Shown here: positions 16,595-24,536 of the stretch, in pieces
Layout of the letters: the number at the start of each line of letters is the position of its first letter
Numbering within the stretch: the first letter of the stretch is position 1
NCBI GenBank assembly: GCA_009702325.1
Contig: WLID01000003.1
Coordinates: forward strand, 1 to 39,657
DNA length: 39,657 nt
Direction of reading: 5' to 3'
Source: Actinomycetota bacterium
GTDB taxonomy: Bacteria; Actinomycetota; Thermoleophilia; Gaiellales; Gaiellaceae
Program-made: the position numbers and the translations under genes
The notes under the pieces: model-generated
Databases searched by the model: none
What the model saw: only the letters and a program-made list of their open reading frames with translations
Told to the model about the DNA's origin: nothing

Positions 16595-17200
16595 TCAGCG
16601 GGTATGCGGTGTTTCGTGGAAGAGAACTGATCCGACGCGAATGTGTGTTGCGCCTTCCTGGGCGGCGGCCGCGTAGTCCTGCGTTGTGCCCATGGAGAGC
16701 GTCTTGAGCCCGTGGGATGAAGCGAGGTTGTGCAGGGCACGGAAGTGTGAGCGCGATTCGTCGGGAGTTGCGGCTGCGGGTGGCATCGTGGAGAGTCCGT
16801 GTACGTCGTATTGCAGGTAGTTCGGGAGCTCGTCGGGCCGGATGCCCGCTTTGGTGTCTTCAGCGGCGATGTTGACTTGGATGAGCATCGGGATCGTTAA
16901 GCGTCGCGCGGTGGAGTCGGTGTCGACGGAGTGGACGAGCGTGCAGCGGGCGTTGACGAGTTTTGCCTTGTTGGATTGGAGTGCGCCGATGAAGTGCCAT
17001 GTGAACGCGTCGCCGTAGATGGCGTGCTTTGCCTCAAGGTCTTGTGCGCGGTTCTCGCCGACGGTTGTGATGCCGGCCTCGATCAACTGGGCCATGTCGT
17101 CAGCTGCGATGTATTTCGTCGCAGCGACGATCGTCACGTGTGGCCCTACTTCGTGCTGGATTGCGTCGTAGCGGGCGCGGATTTCAGAGGGTGACTGCAC
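16595..17200 (-). CDS. YggS/PROSC-type pyridoxal-phosphate-binding protein (short form)
   Basis: A PLP-homeostasis protein of the alanine-racemase-like fold-III family. The PLP lysine is in VAATKYI, and TVGENRAQDLEAKH, WHFIGALQSNKAKL and MGTTQDYAAAAQEGATHIRVGSVLF are typical. I start it at GTG 17200, giving 201 aa; the same frame is open for another 200 codons, but that part is antisense-like noise overlapping pgeF. This start overlaps the pgeF end by 17 bp. It is 20-30 residues shorter than usual, mainly between HSVDTDSTARRL and MLIQVNIAAEDTKAG, where a helix seems trimmed. Confidence 0.9.
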   Translation of the reverse strand: MQSPSEIRARYDAIQHEVGPHVTIVAATKYIAADDMAQLIEAGITTVGENRAQDLEAKHAIYGDAFTWHFIGALQSNKAKLVNARCTLVHSVDTDSTARRLTIPMLIQVNIAAEDTKAGIRPDELPNYLQYDVHGLSTMPPAAATPDESRSHFRALHNLASSHGLKTLSMGTTQDYAAAAQEGATHIRVGSVLFHETPHTR

Positions 17201-17873
17201 CGATGACTCCTTGGACGCCGCGGAGCTCGCCGTCGCGGCGGTGCGAGTAGAAGAGGTTTGGGTTACAGCGCGTGCAGAGATCGATGCGGGTGATCGTTTC
17301 GACGCCGGCGTTCTGGAGTGCCCGTTCGGCGGCCGCCCAGAGATCGAGGTGGCAGGCACGGGTGAGATCGGCGTCGAAGAGGTTTGAGACATCGGTACCA
17401 ACCTCGTAACAGCAGGGGCCGATCGCCGGTCCGATGGCGGCCTGTAGCGGGCCGTCACCGAGGACGGCCGCCGCGTTGTGCACGATGCCGGAGGCAAGAC
17501 CGCGCCAGCCGGCGTGAACGACTGCGAGGCGCGGGTCGTGGTCTCCTCGTCGTGCGACCGCGATGGGGACGCAGTCTGCTGTGAGGGCGAGGATAGGAAC
17601 GCCTGGGGCACTGACCCAGATCGCGTCACCGTCCTGTCCTTCGTGGACGTCCTCGGCTGCGTGCACGATGGCCGTGTGCCGTTGGCGGTTGACGGCGAGC
17701 CGCATCGCGTCGGCACCGATCTCAGCGCAGGCTCTACGGCGGTTTTCTGCAATGTTGTGCGGCTCGTCTCGCTGCCCACCCAGGTTGAGTGAGTCGAATG
17801 GCCCCTCACTCACTCCGCCGTTGCGTGTCGTGAATGCAACCGCATATGGCCCTTCAGCCTGCCAGGGGATCAT
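17184..17873 (-). CDS. pgeF: PgeF/YfiH (DUF152, LACC1-like) peptidoglycan editing factor
   Basis: A 229-aa member of the multicopper-oxidase-unrelated LACC1/YfiH family. Reported activities are purine-nucleoside phosphorylase/adenosine deaminase and an editing role in peptidoglycan precursors. The metal-site motifs are complete: LALTADCVPIAV, VVHAGWRGLASGI (His/Cys ligands), IGPCCYEVG and CTRCNPNLFYSHRRD. ATG 17873 overlaps the cca stop by 4 bp. In Gram-positives it commonly precedes yggS-sepF, as here. Confidence 0.93.
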   Translation of the reverse strand: MIPWQAEGPYAVAFTTRNGGVSEGPFDSLNLGGQRDEPHNIAENRRRACAEIGADAMRLAVNRQRHTAIVHAAEDVHEGQDGDAIWVSAPGVPILALTADCVPIAVARRGDHDPRLAVVHAGWRGLASGIVHNAAAVLGDGPLQAAIGPAIGPCCYEVGTDVSNLFDADLTRACHLDLWAAAERALQNAGVETITRIDLCTRCNPNLFYSHRRDGELRGVQGVIGAVTL

Positions 17874-19285
17874 GGTTCGAGCCGTGCCTTGGCCTGTGCG
17901 ACGAGTGTGTCGCGCGTGTTTGCAGCGGGGTCGTCTACGACCATCGATAGGAGCAGGGCGAGTGTCTGTCCGATTTCGGGGCCTGGCGAGAAGCCGAGGG
18001 CGATCAGGTCGCTGCCGTCGATTGCGAGGTCGGACAGGCGGTACGGATGCGTCTGTTCCGCGGTTGCGACCGCGCGAAATTCGGCGACGCGGTCGAGGAG
18101 GGCTCGTGTATCGGCGTCTGGAAGGCCCTTCCCGACAATGTCGGCCTCGCGGAGGTCGAGGAGTGCGAAGAGCCGGTCTTGATGTCGCGCAAGCAGTCGC
18201 CGCGCCGTCCGCGGCTTCGCAGTGCCGATGTGGAACATGTGGTGGCGCACGAGCGCAACAACCTCGTCACGGAGGCTGTTCGGGTAGCGCAAACGTCGGA
18301 GCGCGGCCGCCGCGAGCGTCGCGCCAATCGACTCGTGGCCGGGTGTTGCGCCAGGAGATCGGCGATAGAAGTGCAGGCGTCCGTCGTTTCCGAGCCACGC
18401 TGACTCCGGCTTCCCGCTGTCATGGAGTAGCGCGGCGAGCCGTACAGCAAGTGTCGTGCCAGCGTCAGCCGCGGCCTGAACTGTGACGAAGATGTGCTCA
18501 TCGACGGTGTACTGGTGGTACGGATTGCGCTGATCGAAGCCGATCGCGGGAACGAGTTCCGGGAGGATCACGGCAAGCACACCGGTGTCCCGCGCCAAAC
18601 GAAGAGCCGCCGCCGGATGCGTGCCGAGGAGGAGCTTCGACAACTCGCCGTGGCCATCGGCAGCAAGCCCTCCGCCGATTCGCTCTCCTGAAACAAGACG
18701 CACCGACTCGGCCTCGCTGTGCATCTGCCGCAGCGTCCCCGCATCTGGTTCGAAGCCGAACTGTGAGAGCAGGCGGAGCCCGCGGATGATGCGGAGCGGA
18801 TCCTCGGCGAAGCTCGACTCCGAGACAGTTCGCAGAACGCGATTCTCGATGTCCTCCCTCCCCCGATGCGGATCGACGATCGAGCCGTCGACAAGACGGC
18901 GGGCGATCGCGTTGACCGTGAAGTCGCGCCGAGCGAGGTCATCCTCCACCGAGGCGGTGGCGTCCACAACGATCTCGAAATCATGCCGCCCAGGCCCGGT
19001 CGACACCTCACGCCGCGGAGGCGCAAACTCAATGCCTGTCGTTGCGAGGGCACGGATCTCTCGGTCAGCCGGATAGAGCCGGAAGCCGACAGCACGCCCC
19101 GCAACGATCAGGTCTTCGACCCGCCCGTGACGGGCAAGCCTGTCGTGAAGCTCGGCTGCGTCAACGCCGGGAACAAGGAAGTCGGCGTCCTTCGCTTGGC
19201 GACCGAGGAACATGTCGCGCACCGCCCCACCCACGACGTACGCGTCCAACTCCAGCGAAGCGACGTACTCCTCGATCACCTTCAT
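17870..19285 (-). CDS. cca: CCA-adding tRNA nucleotidyltransferase with HD domain
   Basis: A class II nucleotidyltransferase of 471 aa. The head domain has VVGGAVRDMFLGR followed by catalytic DAD (Asp33, Asp35), RRDFTVNAIARRLVDG (about 118-135) and EDPLRIIRGLRLLSQFGF. An HD phosphohydrolase domain follows (VRLAALLHDSGKPES, GHESIGATLA, VVALVRHHMF, about 280-360), as in many bacterial CCA/poly(A) enzymes. Since the tRNA-Pro gene in this window lacks an encoded CCA, a true CCA-adding role is likely. A split into CC- and A-adding paralogues cannot be excluded. It is separated from ridA by 40 bp. Confidence 0.93.
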   Translation of the reverse strand: MKVIEEYVASLELDAYVVGGAVRDMFLGRQAKDADFLVPGVDAAELHDRLARHGRVEDLIVAGRAVGFRLYPADREIRALATTGIEFAPPRREVSTGPGRHDFEIVVDATASVEDDLARRDFTVNAIARRLVDGSIVDPHRGREDIENRVLRTVSESSFAEDPLRIIRGLRLLSQFGFEPDAGTLRQMHSEAESVRLVSGERIGGGLAADGHGELSKLLLGTHPAAALRLARDTGVLAVILPELVPAIGFDQRNPYHQYTVDEHIFVTVQAAADAGTTLAVRLAALLHDSGKPESAWLGNDGRLHFYRRSPGATPGHESIGATLAAAALRRLRYPNSLRDEVVALVRHHMFHIGTAKPRTARRLLARHQDRLFALLDLREADIVGKGLPDADTRALLDRVAEFRAVATAEQTHPYRLSDLAIDGSDLIALGFSPGPEIGQTLALLLSMVVDDPAANTRDTLVAQAKARLEP

Positions 19286-19325
19286 TGCTGAATTGTCTCC
19301 GCGCGCGCGGTCGGGCGGTCGACCG

Positions 19326-19712
19326 TCAGACGGTCGCGACCGCTTCGATCTCGATCAACGCACCTGTCGGGAGCTTCGCGACCTCGACGGTCGACCGCGC
19401 AGGCGGCGTGTCGCCGATCCGTCGAGCGTAGATCTCGTTCATCGACGCAAAGTCGCCGAGGTTCTGGAGAAACACCGTCGTCTTAACGAGGTTCGCAAAC
19501 GACGACCCAGCGGCGATCAAGATCGCCTCCAGATTGTTCAGCACCTGTTCGGTCTGCGGGCCGATGCCTCCGTCGACGAGTTCCTTGTCACCAGGGCGAA
19601 GAGCCACCTGGCCGGAGACGAATACGAAGCCGTTGGCAACAATCGCCTGGTTATACGGGGCCCCCTGGAACGGTGCGGGAGCGGTTTCGGTACGGATCAC
19701 CTGTTTTGTCAT
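19326..19712 (-). CDS. RidA/YjgF-family reactive-intermediate deaminase
   Basis: The 128-aa trimeric RidA fold hydrolyses reactive enamine/imine intermediates such as 2-aminoacrylate. Family residues are present: the active-site arginine in PPARSTVEVAKLP (about 103-115), the glutamate in ALIEIEAVA, GPYNQAI-like APYNQAIVANG at about 18-28, and VFVSGQVALRPGD. ATG 19712 overlaps the end of the HisB-like gene by 4 bp, so the two are translationally coupled. This suggests a shared metabolic role that I cannot name. Confidence 0.93.
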   Translation of the reverse strand: MTKQVIRTETAPAPFQGAPYNQAIVANGFVFVSGQVALRPGDKELVDGGIGPQTEQVLNNLEAILIAAGSSFANLVKTTVFLQNLGDFASMNEIYARRIGDTPPARSTVEVAKLPTGALIEIEAVATV

Positions 19713-20230
19713 GCGGCTCCTCCTTCGGAATGTGCGCGTACCGCCTGCCCGACGGCGGCGCCAAGCGCCTTAAAGATTGCGGCGAGGACGTGTTCGGGCT
19801 CGGTGCCCTCGACAAGTCTGATGTGGAGATTCAACCGTGCACCGGCAGCGAACTCCTCAAGGAAACGCCGGACGATGTCGTGATCGAGACCACCTACCGG
19901 TTGCCGAGAGAAGTCAACATTCGTCGCGACAAGCGGCGTCTCGGCCACCTCGAGCGAGGCGCTCGCGAGCGCCTCGTCAGCGGGCAGCATTGCCCAGCCT
20001 GATCCGGCAGCGCCCGGAACACGCAACAGCGTGGCGAGTGCATCGCCCAGAGCCCGCGCACCGGCCGCGACACCGTCGGCAGTCGCGCCAGCAGCTACGT
20101 CGAGCGTCACGTGCATACGCCCAGACCGTGCAAACAACGCAACGAGGTGATCGAGAACAGGCAGGCCCGTGGTGACATGGGCGTCGCCCCCGGCCGAGTC
20201 GATCCGAACTGCTGCGCGTGCTCCCGTCAT
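19709..20230 (-). CDS. HisB-like (IGP dehydratase fold) protein lacking most metal ligands
   Basis: A 173-aa protein that aligns along its length with imidazoleglycerol-phosphate dehydratase: TTGLPVLDHLVALFARSG matches the family's first helix, PADEALASASLEV matches MDEtLa, and FLEEFAAGARLNLHIRLVEG matches the second repeat. The catalytic Mn-binding pairs are gone. The family's HHTxED reads ADGVAAG here, and the second HHxxE reads EHVLAA, keeping one His and losing the Glu. It should therefore not perform the normal histidine step and is probably a re-purposed or degenerate paralogue. No other his gene is near. It overlaps ridA by 4 bp. An active HisB is expected elsewhere in the genome; that is inference. 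Confidence 0.75.
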   Translation of the reverse strand: MTGARAAVRIDSAGGDAHVTTGLPVLDHLVALFARSGRMHVTLDVAAGATADGVAAGARALGDALATLLRVPGAAGSGWAMLPADEALASASLEVAETPLVATNVDFSRQPVGGLDHDIVRRFLEEFAAGARLNLHIRLVEGTEPEHVLAAIFKALGAAVGQAVRAHSEGGAA

Positions 20231-20315
20231 ACGAGTGAGCGTACCCCCGAATCGCTTTGCGCCGAAGCCGTGAGCGAAATGTGCCGAAAGTGCGGCCGGA
20301 ATCTACCGATAGCTC

Positions 20316-20350
20316 TTGTAATCAGCGGATTTCGGGCTTAGCGTCGGTAG
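20316..20350 (+). promoter_or_regulatory. Possible promoter of the S8 protease gene
   Basis: TTGTAA (20316-20321) and TAGCGT (20339-20344) are spaced by 17 bp, and a start would fall about 6 nt before ATG 20357. A 7-bp inverted repeat CTACCGA (20303-20309) / TCGGTAG (20344-20350) brackets the promoter and could be an operator. Both calls are by eye only. The 126-bp interval also has to hold the promoter for the minus-strand hisB-like operon. Confidence 0.35.
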
Positions 20351-20356
20351 TGGGAG

Positions 20357-21655
20357 ATGAAGTGGCGGTGGCCGATCGGCGTGGTGCTGATCGTCGCCCT
20401 GTCGGTGGGGTGCCCGACACGGGCGGTGAGACCGGTGACGGTCGGGTACACCGCGCCCGAAAATCTCGCCGGACTCCACGTGCTGCAGCGCATTCCCGCA
20501 TTGCGGATCGCCGTCGTCGATGGGCGTGAGCTCGGTCGTCGCACCCCGGCTGGGCTGCATCGACTTGGCACCCCGGTAAGCCGAATCCGTCTTGGCGAGC
20601 CTGCACTGAACGCACCAAATGGCTCGGTAGCCCCTGAGTGGGCCTACCACGCGACCCGTTCCGACACCATCCCCGCCTCCGCGCTCCGTTCAGCCGCCGC
20701 GATCACGGTCGCTGTCGTCGATACCGGCGCCGACCTCTCAGCCCCTGACATCGGTGCGAAGTCACCAACCGTCCACAGCGTCGTCGCTGACACCTTGCAG
20801 CCCGACCTCTCGGGCCACGGCACGTTCGTAGCATCGCTTGCAGCTGGTTCGATCACAAACGACGAAGGGGTTGCCGGCTTCGGCGGTGACGCAAAGCTCA
20901 TGATCGTTCAGGCAAACCGTGGCACCAACGCGTTTACCGATATCGACGAAGCCGCCGCGATCGTCTGGGCTGTGGATCAGGGCGCGAAGATCATCAACCT
21001 CAGCATCGGCGGCTCGCAAACGTCAGAAGCCGAGCGTGAAGCAGTGGCGTACGCAACCGCCCGCGGTGTGCTGCTCGTGGCGCCCGCAGGCAACACCGGC
21101 GGCATCGGCGACGCGCCAACCTATCCGGCCGCGCTGCTCGGCACCGCCGGCCTCGTGGTCGGGGCATCGACAACCACCGGCACACGGGCGTCATTCTCGA
21201 CAACCGCGCCCTACGTCTCAGTGCTCGCCCCCGGGGTGAAGATTCTGGGCGCTGTGTCGGCGTCGGCGCCAACGTCCCAGTTTGTGCGGGTGAAGCTCAC
21301 GGGGTCAACAGTCGGCCAATACGCCTATGGGACAGGAACGTCGTACGCCGCGCCAATCGCGGCGGGCATCGCGGCCGTCGTGTGGGGCACGAATCCGGGG
21401 CTCACGGCAGGCCAGGTCGTCCAGATCATCCAAGCGAGCGCGTCGCAGCGCGGAACCCGCACCCCAGAGGCCGGCTACGGCGTCGTTGACGCGGCGGGGG
21501 CCGTCGCCCTCGCCCTCGGACAGACGCCCCCAAAGGTGACGCCGAATCGTCTCGCGTCGGTCAAACCGACACTCACGACATCGACCGTCGTGAACCTCCG
21601 CAACTGGTCGTCCACGTCGACGCGGACGCCGACGACCTCCGCCACAGCGCGCTGA
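20357..21655 (+). CDS. Subtilisin-like (S8) serine protease, putative lipoprotein/secreted
   Basis: A 432-aa extracytoplasmic protease. Residues 1-19 form a short signal (MKWRWPIGVVLIVALSVGC) ending in a lipobox-like SVGC, so it may be lipidated at Cys19. After a 90-residue pro-region the S8 domain has catalytic Asp122 (AVVDTGADL), His154 (SGHGTFVAS), oxyanion Asn246 (APAGNTGG) and Ser329 (GTGTSYAAPIAAG), all intact. A Ser/Thr-rich tail of about 45 residues ends the protein. It stands alone, divergent from hisB-like/ridA and convergent with murA with a 6-bp gap. Substrate unknown; peptide maturation or nutrition are both possible. Confidence 0.92.
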   Translation: MKWRWPIGVVLIVALSVGCPTRAVRPVTVGYTAPENLAGLHVLQRIPALRIAVVDGRELGRRTPAGLHRLGTPVSRIRLGEPALNAPNGSVAPEWAYHATRSDTIPASALRSAAAITVAVVDTGADLSAPDIGAKSPTVHSVVADTLQPDLSGHGTFVASLAAGSITNDEGVAGFGGDAKLMIVQANRGTNAFTDIDEAAAIVWAVDQGAKIINLSIGGSQTSEAEREAVAYATARGVLLVAPAGNTGGIGDAPTYPAALLGTAGLVVGASTTTGTRASFSTTAPYVSVLAPGVKILGAVSASAPTSQFVRVKLTGSTVGQYAYGTGTSYAAPIAAGIAAVVWGTNPGLTAGQVVQIIQASASQRGTRTPEAGYGVVDAAGAVALALGQTPPKVTPNRLASVKPTLTTSTVVNLRNWSSTSTRTPTTSATAR

Positions 21656-21661
21656 GACCGG

Positions 21662-22966
21662 CTACTGACGATCGATAACGGCGCCGAGGGCCCGCAGTCG
21701 CTCGTCAATCCGCTCGTACCCGCGGTCGATCTCCCCCACGTTCCCAATGATCGACGTGCCTTCAGCGCACAGTGCTGCAATCACAAGTGCCATTCCCGCG
21801 CGAATGTCCGGACTCGACATGCGCTGGGCGTACAGCTTCGCTGGGCCGGCGACGATCGCGCGATGCGGATCGCACAGAATGATGCGAGCACCCATCGACA
21901 CAAGCTTGTCAACGAAGAACAAGCGGTTCTCGAACATCTTCTCGAAGATCAAGATCGTCCCCTCGGCCTGCGTCGCGACTGCAAGCGCGATCGACGTGAG
22001 GTCGGCAGGAAACGCGGGCCATGGGCCATCCTCGATCTTCGGAATCTGACCACCAATGTCGTTTTGGATCACGAGCTCCTGGCCCGCCGGAACGTGGACA
22101 GACGTGCCCTGAATCTCCACCCGCACCCCAAGTCGCTCAAACGCCGGCAGGATCGAGATCAAGTCGTCGGGCGCGGCGTCGTCGATCGTGACATCGGAAC
22201 CCGTAACAGCCGCCAGCCCGATAAAACTCGCCACCTCAATGTGCTCGGGTGCGATGCGATGCGAGCCACCGCTCAGCCGATCGACGCCCTGAATGTGCAG
22301 CACGTTCGAGCTGATGCCGTCGATGTGCGCTCCCAGCGACACGAGGAATCGACACAGGTCCTGCACGTGGGGCTCGCATGCCGCGTTGCGAATCACGGTG
22401 TCACCCGGAATCAGCGACGCCGCCATCACGGCGTTCTCGGTCGCCATCACCGACGCCTCGTCAAGGAAGATCTCCGTGCCCGCGAGCTTGTCGGCGCGCA
22501 TCTCGTAGCGATCGCCGATCTCGACGACCGCACCCAACTGCTCAAACGCATGCAGGTGCGGGTCGAGCCGGCGACGTCCAATCACGTCACCGCCAGGCGG
22601 TGGCACGCTTGCTCTGCCCACACGTGCGAGTAGCGGGCCCGCAAGCAGGAACGAGGCGCGGATGCGGTTGGCAAGCGAAGCATCGATCTCCGAGGTCGTG
22701 ATCGTGGCGGCACACACCGAAACGGTGTTCGCGGCAGTCCACTGCGCGTCTGCTCCAAGCTGTTGAAGCAGCTCCACCATCGTCTCAACATCGCGAATCC
22801 GCGGGACGTTCTCCAGCGTCACCCGTTGATCGGTGAGCAGGCATGCGGCAAGGATCGGCAGAGCGCCGTTCTTGTTGCCGGCAGCACGGATGCGCCCGCT
22901 GAGACGGTGGCCACCCTCAATCACGAACGATTCGGCGACGGTGTGCCTGGCGACAGTCTGGGACAC
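21662..22966 (-). CDS. murA: UDP-N-acetylglucosamine 1-carboxyvinyltransferase with Cys-to-Asp active site
   Basis: MurA transfers enolpyruvate from PEP to UDP-GlcNAc, the first committed step of peptidoglycan synthesis. The start at GTG 22966 gives 434 aa. The open frame reaches 23038, but homology begins at FVIEGGHRLSGRIRAAGNKNG. Substrate Lys/Asn (GNKNG) and NRIRASFLLAGPLLARVG are present. At the usual PGGCxIG loop the sequence reads PPPGGDVIGRRRLD, so the fosfomycin-target cysteine is Asp (about residue 127). That change is known from Mycobacterium and Chlamydia and leaves activity intact while blocking fosfomycin. It is divergent from the HD gene with only 25 bp between starts. Confidence 0.94.
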   Translation of the reverse strand: MSQTVARHTVAESFVIEGGHRLSGRIRAAGNKNGALPILAACLLTDQRVTLENVPRIRDVETMVELLQQLGADAQWTAANTVSVCAATITTSEIDASLANRIRASFLLAGPLLARVGRASVPPPGGDVIGRRRLDPHLHAFEQLGAVVEIGDRYEMRADKLAGTEIFLDEASVMATENAVMAASLIPGDTVIRNAACEPHVQDLCRFLVSLGAHIDGISSNVLHIQGVDRLSGGSHRIAPEHIEVASFIGLAAVTGSDVTIDDAAPDDLISILPAFERLGVRVEIQGTSVHVPAGQELVIQNDIGGQIPKIEDGPWPAFPADLTSIALAVATQAEGTILIFEKMFENRLFFVDKLVSMGARIILCDPHRAIVAGPAKLYAQRMSSPDIRAGMALVIAALCAEGTSIIGNVGEIDRGYERIDERLRALGAVIDRQ

Positions 22967-22991
22967 GACGGTCGCTATCGTACCGCCCACC

Positions 22992-23564
22992 TTGACTCCC
23001 ACCCGAAACCAGGCTTGGTCGACGCTGACCGAGTACACAAAGAGCGAGGCGCTCCTCCGCCATGCTCTCGCAGTCGAGGCATCGACAGCCTCGTACGCAG
23101 CCCGTTTTGGTGCCGACGAGGAGCTTTGGCGCGTCGCCGCGCTGCTGCATGACTTCGACTATGAGATGCACCCCACGCTGGATCAGCATCCGCAGGACGG
23201 CGCACCGATTCTGCGCGAGCTTGGCTATCCCGAAGAGGTAATCGAAGCCGTCCTCTCACACGCAAACCACCTGGGCATCCCTCGGGTGACGCCGTTGCAG
23301 AAGGCGTTGTTCGCATGCGACGAACTGTCGGGCTTCGTGCACGCATGCGGTCTCGTGAGGCCTACTGGCCTTGAAGGGCTCGAGCCGAAATCTGTGCGGA
23401 AGAAGCTCAAGCAGCCGTCATTTGCGGCCGGGGTCGATCGCGCGGACGTCTACGAGGGTGCAGAGCTGCTCGAGATCGACCTCGACGAGCACATCGCAAA
23501 CGTGATCGCAGCACTTCAGCCGATCGCAGCCGACCTCGGCTTGCGTAACGGCGACGACGCCTAA
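22992..23564 (+). CDS. HD-domain hydrolase
   Basis: A 190-aa HD-superfamily metal phosphohydrolase. The HD pair is in WRVAALLHDFDYEMHP, with an upstream His in LLRHALAVEAS and further metal/helix residues in VLSHANHLGIP. The end (SVRKKLKQPSFAAGVDRADV, LDEHIANVIAAL) matches the small uncharacterised bacterial HD family near COG2316. I start it at TTG 22992 because the following residues (PTRNQAWSTLTEYTKS) correspond to the normal N-terminus. An earlier GTG at 22941 would add 17 residues without similarity and overlap murA. The substrate (nucleotide or phosphoester) is unknown. The stop overlaps that of the convergent endonuclease gene. Confidence 0.83.
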   Translation: MTPTRNQAWSTLTEYTKSEALLRHALAVEASTASYAARFGADEELWRVAALLHDFDYEMHPTLDQHPQDGAPILRELGYPEEVIEAVLSHANHLGIPRVTPLQKALFACDELSGFVHACGLVRPTGLEGLEPKSVRKKLKQPSFAAGVDRADVYEGAELLEIDLDEHIANVIAALQPIAADLGLRNGDDA

Positions 23565-24517
23565 GCGTCGGTCGCGGTCTCAGTCTCGGCCGCAGGTGCG
23601 GTCGGGGTCTCGTCTACCAGGGCCGTGTCTGCTGCGACGGCCTCTGCGGGCGCGACTGCTGGCGGCGTCGGCGGTGGCGGAATCTCGCTCGGCAATGGCA
23701 CATCAACTTCGACGGGAGCGTGGTCGGAGAGGAGCTTCCCGTTGAACATGCGCGCATCTTCGGGCCACACACGAACGGTTCCGGGCCTCGCACCGCGCAC
23801 GAGAACGTTGTCGATCAGCGAGGCGGTCGAAACGTACGGTGCCTCGTCAGGCTCCGTCGGGTGCGTCAGCTCACGAATGGTCTGCGATTCCGACCCCTTG
23901 ATGTTGAAGTCGCCACCGATGATCACGATCTCGTCAAGCTCCGACCCGCGGTTCATGAAATTCGCGGCGCGGCGGAGTTCGGCATCGGCAAGTCGCAGGT
24001 CTTTCGGATGTGACGTCAGGTGAACGTTCGCGATGAACACCCGCTCGCGTGTGGCGGTGATCTCAAGGTGCGCGCTCAGCAAGACGCGACGCTCCTTCTG
24101 CCACCAACGCATCTGCTTCGGTGTGAGCCCAAGCCGCGCACCCTCGGATTCGCAGAACGGATTCGTGTTGAGGGTCGTGAACTTAATCGAACGGATCGTG
24201 AAGCCCTTGCCCAGCAGGATCACGTTTCCTTGCCCAGCAACGCCTGAGCGGAGCTTGCCGGGATGGATCGACGTGATCGCCTTCGCGACGCCAGCCGGGA
24301 GCGGAAGCACACCCAGGCGAGGTCTCATGGTCCGCGTCGTGAACGCCTTCATGCCGCTCCAGGATTCGAGCCGGCCAAGCGCCCACGCCGGAACCTCCTG
24401 CAGCAAGACGACCGGCGGGCGATCCTCGGTCACACGTCGCACCATCTCCTCGAGGTAGGCCTTTCGGCCCGGCGGGGACGTGTTTCCGTGAAAGAGGTTC
24501 CAAGTGCGGATCAGCAT
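23561..24517 (-). CDS. Endonuclease/exonuclease/phosphatase-fold protein
   Basis: A 318-aa hydrolase of the EEP (DNase I-like) superfamily. Motifs run in order: MLIRTWNLFHGN (metal-binding Asn), VVLLQEVPAWALG (catalytic Glu), FIANVHLTSHP, VIIGGDFNIKGSES (Asp/Asn) and LLSDHAPVEVDVPL (catalytic Asp-His). Residues 270-318 are a Pro/Ala/Glu-rich tail with no known domain. The start is ATG 24517, directly behind AAAGGGG; ATG 24538 is possible but runs into the divergent gene. No signal peptide is obvious. The substrate may be DNA, phospholipid or another phosphoester. Confidence 0.88.
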   Translation of the reverse strand: MLIRTWNLFHGNTSPPGRKAYLEEMVRRVTEDRPPVVLLQEVPAWALGRLESWSGMKAFTTRTMRPRLGVLPLPAGVAKAITSIHPGKLRSGVAGQGNVILLGKGFTIRSIKFTTLNTNPFCESEGARLGLTPKQMRWWQKERRVLLSAHLEITATRERVFIANVHLTSHPKDLRLADAELRRAANFMNRGSELDEIVIIGGDFNIKGSESQTIRELTHPTEPDEAPYVSTASLIDNVLVRGARPGTVRVWPEDARMFNGKLLSDHAPVEVDVPLPSEIPPPPTPPAVAPAEAVAADTALVDETPTAPAAETETATDA

Positions 24518-24536
24518 CCCCTTTACTGTACGGCTC

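Noticed and set aside
16595..17809. 404-aa version of the YggS frame
   Set aside because: Only the last 201 residues resemble YggS. The first 200 are Ser/Thr/Pro/Arg noise antisense-like to pgeF, so the start was set at GTG 17200.
22992..22997. TTGACT as a -35 box for a plus-strand promoter
   Set aside because: No acceptable -10 lies at 16-19 bp, and its TTG is the best start codon of the HD gene.
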